9,830 nt of DNA from Lentimicrobiaceae bacterium (GTDB lineage Bacteria > Bacteroidota > Bacteroidia > Bacteroidales > SKPS01). Both the position numbers and the translations under genes were made by a program. The notes below the pieces were generated by a model. That model was given only the letters and a program-made list of their open reading frames with translations. It did no database searches and had not been told where the DNA came from. Location: contig SKPS01000036.1 in NCBI GenBank assembly GCA_007119395.1, positions 1 to 9,830 of the forward strand, given 5' to 3'. The stretch's first letter is position 1, and the number at the start of each line of letters is the position of its first letter. This document shows positions 6,221-9,830 of the stretch, piece after piece.

Positions 6221-6825
6221 GGTGCAATCACCTTTCCCGCTTTGGTCATCGCATCGAGGATGTCGTACATATTGGAGACCACTCCCACCGCCATACTATC
6301 CTTGCATTGGTAGAAGTCGAGGCAGGTGCCGCAGACCAGGATTTTGATGCCCGACACTTCCAGCTTCTTCAGGGCTTCCAGCACCGGCGAGTCGTGGAGG
6401 GTGAGGAAGATGCCGGCGTTGAGGAACGCGATCGTATGGGGTTTGTGGTCGATGTCGGGGAGGGTGTTGATGAACCCTTTGATGAGGAGCTGCCCCAGGT
6501 CGTCGTTGCCCCTTCCGAGGGTGTTCTGCTTGATGGTGATCATGTAGTTGGTGGTTCCGGCCGGGTCTGGGGTGCACCAGGCTGCCGGATCGGTCTGTTC
6601 GGGGATGGCGCCGCCACGGGGTACCGTCAGGGTGATGGTGCTCCCCTCGCGCTGTGTGTGCACCTCCATGCCATGATCCTGCAAGAAACGGGTGACGTTG
6701 CCGGCTGAGGTCTCGTTGTCGAGCAATACCACCAGCGACTCATCCGCCGCAGCCTCTGCAACACCCTTCTTCGTCATAATCAACGGAACCGGACAGCTCT
6801 TTCCACGGGCATCAATGGTTTTCAT
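6217..6825 (-). CDS. yedF: Sulfurtransferase-like selenium metabolism protein YedF
   Basis: The 202-residue product joins two domains. The N-terminal TusA-like domain (about 1-70) starts MKTIDARGKSCPVPL and has the CPxP motif with Cys11, the persulfide or selenopersulfide site of TusA relatives. The C-terminal DsrE-like domain (about 95-200) contains ILVCGTCLDFYQC, a Cys cluster that could also carry sulfur or selenium. This is the standard YedF layout, found with selD in selenium-using bacteria; the exact reaction is not established. I placed the start at 6825. The open frame extends to 6903, but that extra 26-residue stretch is encoded by a 7-bp tandem repeat and contains the likely promoter, so it is not protein. 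It is the first gene of the operon and overlaps the DUF3343 gene by ATGA. Confidence 0.92.
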   Translation of the reverse strand: MKTIDARGKSCPVPLIMTKKGVAEAAADESLVVLLDNETSAGNVTRFLQDHGMEVHTQREGSTITLTVPRGGAIPEQTDPAAWCTPDPAGTTNYMITIKQNTLGRGNDDLGQLLIKGFINTLPDIDHKPHTIAFLNAGIFLTLHDSPVLEALKKLEVSGIKILVCGTCLDFYQCKDSMAVGVVSNMYDILDAMTKAGKVIAP

Positions 6826-6849
6826 ATTGATTAGTGTTGGTTTGATGGA

Positions 6850-6857
6850 CAAAAGTA
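6850..6857 (-). promoter_or_regulatory. -7 box TACTTTTG for the yedF-DUF3343-selD operon
   Basis: Read on the minus strand, 6857-6850 is TACTTTTG, a full match to the Bacteroidota TAnnTTTG. It sits ~25 bases before the yedF ATG, giving a leader of roughly 20 nt. No clear -33 TTTG was seen; the expected spot falls in or next to the GGCTRTT repeat. Confidence 0.5.
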
Positions 6858-6866
6858 GGGTTTTTT

Positions 6867-6901
6867 GGCTATTGGCTGTTGGCCGTTGGCTGTTGGCTTT
6901 C
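6867..6901. repeat. 7-bp tandem repeat GGCTRTT, 4 copies plus a partial
   Basis: The units are GGCTATT (6867-6873), GGCTGTT (6874-6880), GGCCGTT (6881-6887), GGCTGTT (6888-6894) and partial GGCTTTC (6895-6901). The array lies just upstream of the yedF -7 box and extends the yedF open frame artificially, giving a Pro/Thr/Asn/Ser/Gln peptide that should not be annotated. Confidence 0.85.
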
Positions 6902-6912
6902 ATAAACGGGTC

Positions 6913-7127
6913 TTTTTCACCGCGGATTACGCGGATTAACGCAGATTATTTTTCACCGCAGATTACGCGGATTAACGCAGATTATTTTTCACCGCGGATT
7001 ACGCGGATTAACGCGGATTTTTTTCACCGCGGATTACGCTGATTTACGCAGATTTTGTTCACCGCGGATTACGCTGATTAACGCAGATCGTTTTTACCGC
7101 GGATTACGCGGATTAACGCGGATTTTT
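6913..7127. repeat. ~36-bp tandem array of TTTTTCACCGCGGATTACGC type, about 6 copies
   Basis: Copies begin at about 6913, 6949, 6985, 7020, 7056 and 7091 with a period of ~35-36 bp. Each has a T-run, CACCGC, then near-identical 9-10 bp sub-units (GGATTACGC, GGATTAACGC, AGATT). The first three copies are the most alike; copies 4-5 share CTGATT variants. Related copies occur at 9039-9148 and 9620-9700 around the GxxExxY gene. There are no unique spacers, so it is not CRISPR. The array separates the selenium operon from the divergent secreted-protein gene. Confidence 0.93.
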
Positions 7128-7129
7128 TT

Positions 7130-7171
7130 CATTTTTCATTTTTCATTTTTCATTCTTCATTCTTCATTCTT
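7130..7171. repeat. 7-bp tandem repeat CATTTTT/CATTCTT, 6 copies
   Basis: Three CATTTTT units (7130-7150) are followed by three CATTCTT units (7151-7171), with no interruption. The array follows the 36-bp array and ends 4 bp before the TATATTTG box at 7176, so it occupies the place where a -33 element would lie. Copy-number change here would alter the promoter's upstream face. Confidence 0.93.
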
Positions 7172-7175
7172 CTCG

Positions 7176-7183
7176 TATATTTG
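7176..7183 (+). promoter_or_regulatory. -7 box TATATTTG for the secreted multidomain protein
   Basis: TATATTTG matches TAnnTTTG exactly and lies 27 bases before the ATG at 7211, which predicts a leader of about 20 nt. The -33 region is taken up by the CATTYTT repeat and has no TTTG. Confidence 0.6.
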
Positions 7184-7210
7184 TCCCTCAAAACCAAACC
7201 ACCTGGCTCT

Positions 7211-7999
7211 ATGAAAACAAAGTACTTGTTCTGGATGGTGATTCTGTTGGCCGGTTGGCATATGGTGCCGGCATCCGCTCAGCAACAAACAGATTCCCTG
7301 TACGCCACCGGTGTAAGAGTCTATGTTCAGGATACCGCGACAGCCAACATCATAGATGCCACAGTGGAGCTGAACAGCCTGAGCATGGGGATGAGTTTCA
7401 TTGCGAAACAATACACCGCCCTGACAAACAACCATGGGTTTGCAAGCTTTCCTAAAGTGCTTGTAGGTTTTGATACCACCGTGAATGTTCCTGGCTGGCA
7501 AACACCGCAAACCCTGGTGTACGCTCAAGGCTCAGCACTGATTGTTGAGCACCCGCACGCCATTCAGGGTAGTGTGGAGCTATACAGCATTGATGGTAAA
7601 AAGCACAAAGGGATATACACCACCACCCATCGCTTTGCTCTTGGCTTGGATGAGCTGAGCACGGGAGTGTACTTTTTACATGCGCAATTGGGTGATGAGG
7701 AGATCTTGCGGGGGAAAGTGTTCGTAGAAAGCGGACAAGCAAAAGGGTTTGGTGCCGCTCTTCCATCTCACAGCGCCCCATTACAACACCACCCGGCAAG
7801 CGCCAAAGTGCTCTCACCCTTTAGCGCAGATTATCAGATCATCGTTCACAAGGAGGGGTTCTTCCCGGATACAAGTGTTGTAACGCTTGAACAAGGACTA
7901 AGTAACCCCTTTATTCACCGAACACTACAATCCATACCCCCGCCCACAGCCAGCCTGAGGTACACCATCCGTAACATGGAAAGAGACCCACTGGACTAG
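7211..7999 (+). CDS. Secreted multidomain protein, N-terminal part, ends at an in-frame amber
   Basis: The 262-residue product begins with a clear signal peptide (MKTKYLFWMVILLAGW, AXA site ASA at 21-23). It then has a beta-rich segment, GVRVYVQDTATANIIDATVE, of the carboxypeptidase-regulatory or Ig-like kind. Residues ~119-183 (GSVELYSIDGKK ... LDELSTGVYFLHAQLGDEE) resemble the type IX secretion C-terminal sorting domain but sit in the middle of the frame. A further beta segment, SADYQIIVHKEGFFPDTSVV, follows. The frame stops at TAG 7997-7999, and the same frame continues directly with VLVVLKDTATGSIDTL, which looks like the next repeat of the same domain type (compare YVQDTATANII). The stop is therefore probably a disabling mutation, or less likely a read-through site. 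ATG 7211 was chosen because the signal peptide starts there; an upstream TTG at 7181 lies in the promoter. Function is unknown. Confidence 0.7.
   Translation: MKTKYLFWMVILLAGWHMVPASAQQQTDSLYATGVRVYVQDTATANIIDATVELNSLSMGMSFIAKQYTALTNNHGFASFPKVLVGFDTTVNVPGWQTPQTLVYAQGSALIVEHPHAIQGSVELYSIDGKKHKGIYTTTHRFALGLDELSTGVYFLHAQLGDEEILRGKVFVESGQAKGFGAALPSHSAPLQHHPASAKVLSPFSADYQIIVHKEGFFPDTSVVTLEQGLSNPFIHRTLQSIPPPTASLRYTIRNMERDPLD
7997..7999 (+). other. In-frame amber codon splitting one long reading frame
   Basis: The bases read CTG GAC TAG GTG CTG GTG, and both sides are in the same frame (7211-9061 would encode 616 residues). The sequence after the stop starts mid-domain (VLVVLKDTATG) with no ATG and no start signal. 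A single C-to-T change from CAG, or another one-base change, would explain it. A base-call error cannot be excluded from the sequence alone. Confidence 0.75.
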
Positions 8000-9061
8000 G
8001 TGCTGGTGGTACTCAAAGACACGGCCACAGGGAGCATAGATACGCTGCGAACAAACTCTCAGGGAGAGGTGTTGTTCACCGGGCTGCCGCTGGGAACAAG
8101 CTACTTCCAGGCAATAGGAGATAAAGAAGGTTATAAATCTTGGGACGGAACACCAAGACATTCATGGAGTACTTGGCCAAACACATTCATTTTCACAACA
8201 CCTTCCAGCACAACAAACAACAACGACACCCTCTTCGAAAAACAGTTCGTCTTAGTAAGCGACTCACTGTTCTCACGCTTAAACAACATAAAGGTTCATG
8301 TAACCGATTACACCATTGCAGAGATGTTTTCTCGTTTTAATGTTCATCTCGGCGTTAATGATACTGCCTATGCGCATATCAAGATCGCTTCATATAATAA
8401 CGACACATTATTTGTTAATCATTTAAAGAATATGCAACAAACACTCAGCCAAAACGCAGGCATTCCTATTGTTCATCTTGACAATCCTTTCAACATCCAA
8501 GCCATTTGGCACCCTCCTAATGCAACTTCATACGATCCTTTTACTACTACTCCACGACTTGTTGGCACGAATTTTGTTAATGGACCTAATGTAACTTATG
8601 CAAAATATTATGGATTTAATCAATTTCCCAATTCACCATTTTACGGAGACGCTACCATTATGTCCTGTGATTCTATAACCGCTTCAGGTACGGCTAATGC
8701 TTGGGTTAAAGAGCATTTTCGTTGGTTTGGTGCGACATCTGTTTCGTCGCGACCAAGCGTAATGAACGTCACAGCATCCGTTCCTACTGATATTGATTAT
8801 GCACTTATCAATATGTATTATCATTTGGCTCGTAATCGTTATCAGTTTCAAGTTCATGACCTCGGGAATTTCATGCACTTACGAGATAGTATTATGCTTC
8901 TTAGCGTTCCGTGGGCGAAATCAATTACGAATTGCAAATTACAAATTACAGATGCCGATCCTGTATCGGACAACGGAGTTCTGGCGTCGGAGACAAGGGT
9001 GGCACGGTTCGTAAGGAAAGCAAGTGAAGCAATCCGGAATAATCTGCGAAAATCCCAGTAA
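8000..9061 (+). pseudogene. C-terminal continuation of the secreted protein, probable pseudogene part
   Basis: This 353-codon frame continues the 7211 gene after its TAG. It could start only at GTG 8000 or a later codon, without a signal peptide. Its first ~65 residues form a regulatory-like beta domain (LKDTATGSIDTLRTNSQGEV, then FTGLPLGTSYFQAIGDKEGY). The rest resembles the tail of a secreted metallopeptidase: KEHFRWFGATSVSSRPSVMN (237-256) followed by PTDIDYALINMYYHLARN. Aligned to HExxHxxG with a downstream Met-turn (SVMN), the Glu and Gly remain but both His positions are Lys and Arg, so it would be inactive if the homology holds. From about 8290 the DNA becomes AT-rich compared with the 5' half. 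The last ~45 residues come from repeat DNA: AATTACA units at 8923-8950 and a repeat from 9039 that gives the terminal NNLRKSQ. The natural 3' end is probably lost. Function unknown. Confidence 0.6.
8923..8950. repeat. 7-bp tandem repeat AATTACA, 4 copies, inside the reading frame
   Basis: The units are AATTACG (8923-8929), AATTGCA (8930-8936), AATTACA (8937-8943) and AATTACA (8944-8950). They lie within the 3' end of the 8000-9061 frame and encode the Ile-Thr-Asn/Leu-Gln-Ile-Thr stretch, marking where repeat DNA begins to replace coding sequence. Confidence 0.8.
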
Positions 9062-9148
9062 TCTGCGGTTAATAGCGGATTTTTTCACCGCTGATTACGC
9101 GGATTAACGCGGATTGTTTTCACCGCTGATTAACGCAGATTTTTTTTC
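9039..9148. repeat. Left flanking copy (A) of the GGATTAACGC-family repeat
   Basis: The 82 bases at 9039-9120 match 9620-9700 with, by hand alignment, five mismatches and one single-base gap. The copy starts ATAATCTGCGAAAATC, passes through TAATCTGCGGTTAAT and ends GGATTAACGCGGATTG. A further partial unit (CACCGCTGATTAACGCAGAT) and a T-run follow to 9148. The repeat supplies the final codons and stop of the 8000-9061 frame. Confidence 0.88.
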
Positions 9149-9210
9149 CTGTTTTTTGTCCGTTTTTTGGCTTTCAATCAAATATAGTCAGTGAGACAAG
9201 TTGACCATCA

Positions 9211-9639
9211 ATGCTTATTTTTATGGAAGCTTTAGAACAATTGACTTACACGACGATCGGGTGTGCTTATAAAGTTCACAGTTGCTTGGGGCCAGGATTA
9301 CTTGAATCAGCATACGAAGTGAGTCTGGAATATGAGTTAAGGAATGCTGGTTTGTTTGTTGCACGACAAAAGGCGATTCCTCTTGTTTATCAGGATATTA
9401 AACTTGATGCAGGCTACCGGATTGATCTGTTGGTAAATAACATTTTATTGCTGGAAATAAAGTCTGTTGATGCCGTTGCGCCTATTCACAGAGCACAAGC
9501 ATTAACTTACCTGAAGCTTTCAGGGCTTAACCTTGGGCTTATCCTGAACTTCAATGTGTGTAATATGCAAGAGGGTGTTCATCGGGTGATTCTTTCGAAA
9601 TCGGGCATGACGAAAAAAGATAATCTGCGAAAATCTTAG
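9211..9639 (+). CDS. GxxExxY protein (PD-(D/E)XK-fold, PDDEXK_3 family)
   Basis: The 142-residue product has the diagnostic GPGLLESAYE, with Gly29, Glu32 and Tyr35 of GxxExxY. It also has a nuclease-fold core: Tyr69-Arg-Ile-Asp72, then Glu82-Ile-Lys84, i.e. the D...ExK catalytic spacing. LTYLKLSGLNLGLILNFNV is also typical of the family. These proteins are small, often present in several copies in environmental genomes, and of unproven function; a DNase role is inferred from the fold. The start may be ATG 9223 (MEALEQLTYTTIG), which fits the usual family N-terminus; ATG 9211 adds four residues and neither has a Shine-Dalgarno sequence. The last residues (DNLRKS) and the TAG stop lie in the flanking repeat. 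The gene sits alone between two direct repeats, with base composition between those of the left operons and the AT-rich stretch before it. Confidence 0.88.
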   Translation: MLIFMEALEQLTYTTIGCAYKVHSCLGPGLLESAYEVSLEYELRNAGLFVARQKAIPLVYQDIKLDAGYRIDLLVNNILLLEIKSVDAVAPIHRAQALTYLKLSGLNLGLILNFNVCNMQEGVHRVILSKSGMTKKDNLRKS

Positions 9640-9700
9640 TAATCTGCGGTTAATGGCGGTTTTTTCACCGCAGATTACGCGGATTAACGCAGATTGTTTT
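9620..9700. repeat. Right flanking copy (B) of the GGATTAACGC-family repeat
   Basis: This copy is in the same orientation as 9039-9120 and starts 581 bp after it, so the pair encloses the GxxExxY gene. It begins ATAATCTGCGAAAATC inside the gene's 3' end, supplies the final codons and stop, and ends AACGCAGATTGTTTT just before the hairpin repeat at 9703. Confidence 0.88.
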
Positions 9701-9702
9701 AC

Positions 9703-9765
9703 CACTTAGTTCATTAAGAACACTGAGTTTCACTAAGTTCTAAGTGTCTCTTAATGAACTAAGTG
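9703..9765. repeat. 63-nt near-perfect hairpin repeat (CACTTAGTTCATTAAGA arms)
   Basis: The arms 9703-9719 and 9749-9765 are perfect 17-bp reverse complements. Pairing continues inward with ACACT (9720-9724) and AGTGT (9743-9747) across one bulged C. The loop region has further CTTAG/CTAAG motifs. There is no T-run after either arm, so it looks more like a palindromic intergenic element than a classic terminator, though it could protect or end the GxxExxY transcript. Confidence 0.8.
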
Positions 9766-9770
9766 CCTTA

Positions 9771-9778
9771 TATGTTTG
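9771..9778 (+). promoter_or_regulatory. Possible -7 box TATGTTTG facing out of the window
   Basis: TATGTTTG matches TAnnTTTG exactly. No start codon with a clear frame follows before the window ends at 9830, so it could serve a gene beyond the edge. It lies 5 bases after the hairpin repeat and has no visible -33 element. Confidence 0.25.
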
Positions 9779-9830
9779 CTTTTTCTTTTGAATCTGGAAT
9801 TTTGTTAGCTTGCAACAGAGGGGGATTGTG

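Noticed and set aside
6826..6903. 26-residue N-terminal extension of YedF
   Set aside because: Encoded by the 7-bp GGCTRTT repeat and containing the TACTTTTG box; family members start at MKTIDARGK.
6913..7127. CRISPR-like array with ~36-bp period
   Set aside because: The repeats abut directly with no unique spacers, the unit has internal 9-10-bp sub-repeats, and no cas gene is present.
7997..7999. Pyrrolysine or recoded amber at the split
   Set aside because: No pyl genes or downstream element are visible, and TAG acts as a normal stop in the GxxExxY gene.
8968..9037. Possible diversity-generating or retron element near the end of the secreted-protein frame
   Set aside because: No reverse transcriptase, template repeat or variable-repeat partner was found in the window; the stretch is unrecognised.

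Overview
The window looks like chromosomal DNA from an environmental member of the Bacteroidota, probably Bacteroidales-like. Three things point that way: matches to the Bacteroidota -7 promoter box TAnnTTTG just upstream of genes (6850-6857 on the minus strand, 7176-7183 on the plus strand), starts that mostly lack a Shine-Dalgarno sequence, and a secreted protein with a stretch resembling the type IX secretion sorting domain. No RNA gene, CRISPR array or transposase was found. The assignment rests on these features alone.

Region 1 (1-566) has no convincing gene and is filled with short-period repeats (8- and 9-bp units, including a 12-13 copy ACATCCCC array). Region 2 (567-4735, plus strand) is a tight three-gene run: a signal-peptide-bearing protein-L-isoaspartate O-methyltransferase (PIMT), an 810-residue polytopic membrane protein with a spermidine-synthase-like central domain (4-bp ATGA overlap with the first gene), and, 6 bp later, a PflX-type radical SAM protein whose longest form starts with a lipoprotein signal. 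All three belong to folds that use S-adenosylmethionine (SAM), and all three carry export or membrane signals.

Region 3 (4736-4962) is a C/T-rich array between convergent operons, with a G-quadruplex motif on the minus strand. Region 4 (6825-4956, minus strand) is a selenium operon: yedF, a DUF3343 Se/S-carrier-like gene and selD, joined by two 4-bp ATGA overlaps. YedF and DUF3343 are candidates for delivering or trafficking selenium, and SelD makes selenophosphate. No selA, selB, selU/ybbB or molybdenum-hydroxylase partner lies in the window, so the end use of the selenium is not visible.

Region 5 (6826-7210) holds three arrays: 7-bp GGCTRTT, about six copies of a ~36-bp unit, and 7-bp CATTYTT, which ends 4 bp before a good -7 box. 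Region 6 (7211-9061) is one long reading frame for a secreted multidomain protein, split by an in-frame TAG at 7997-7999. Its second half turns AT-rich, carries what looks like a metallopeptidase motif with its histidines replaced, and ends inside repeat DNA. Region 7 (9062-9830) holds a GxxExxY / PD-(D/E)XK-fold gene flanked by two ~82-bp direct repeats, then a 63-nt hairpin repeat and a possible outgoing promoter.

The signals most worth following are the envelope-directed SAM-enzyme operon, the repeat-bounded GxxExxY cassette, the interrupted secreted protein, and the dense set of unrelated short-period arrays between the genes.
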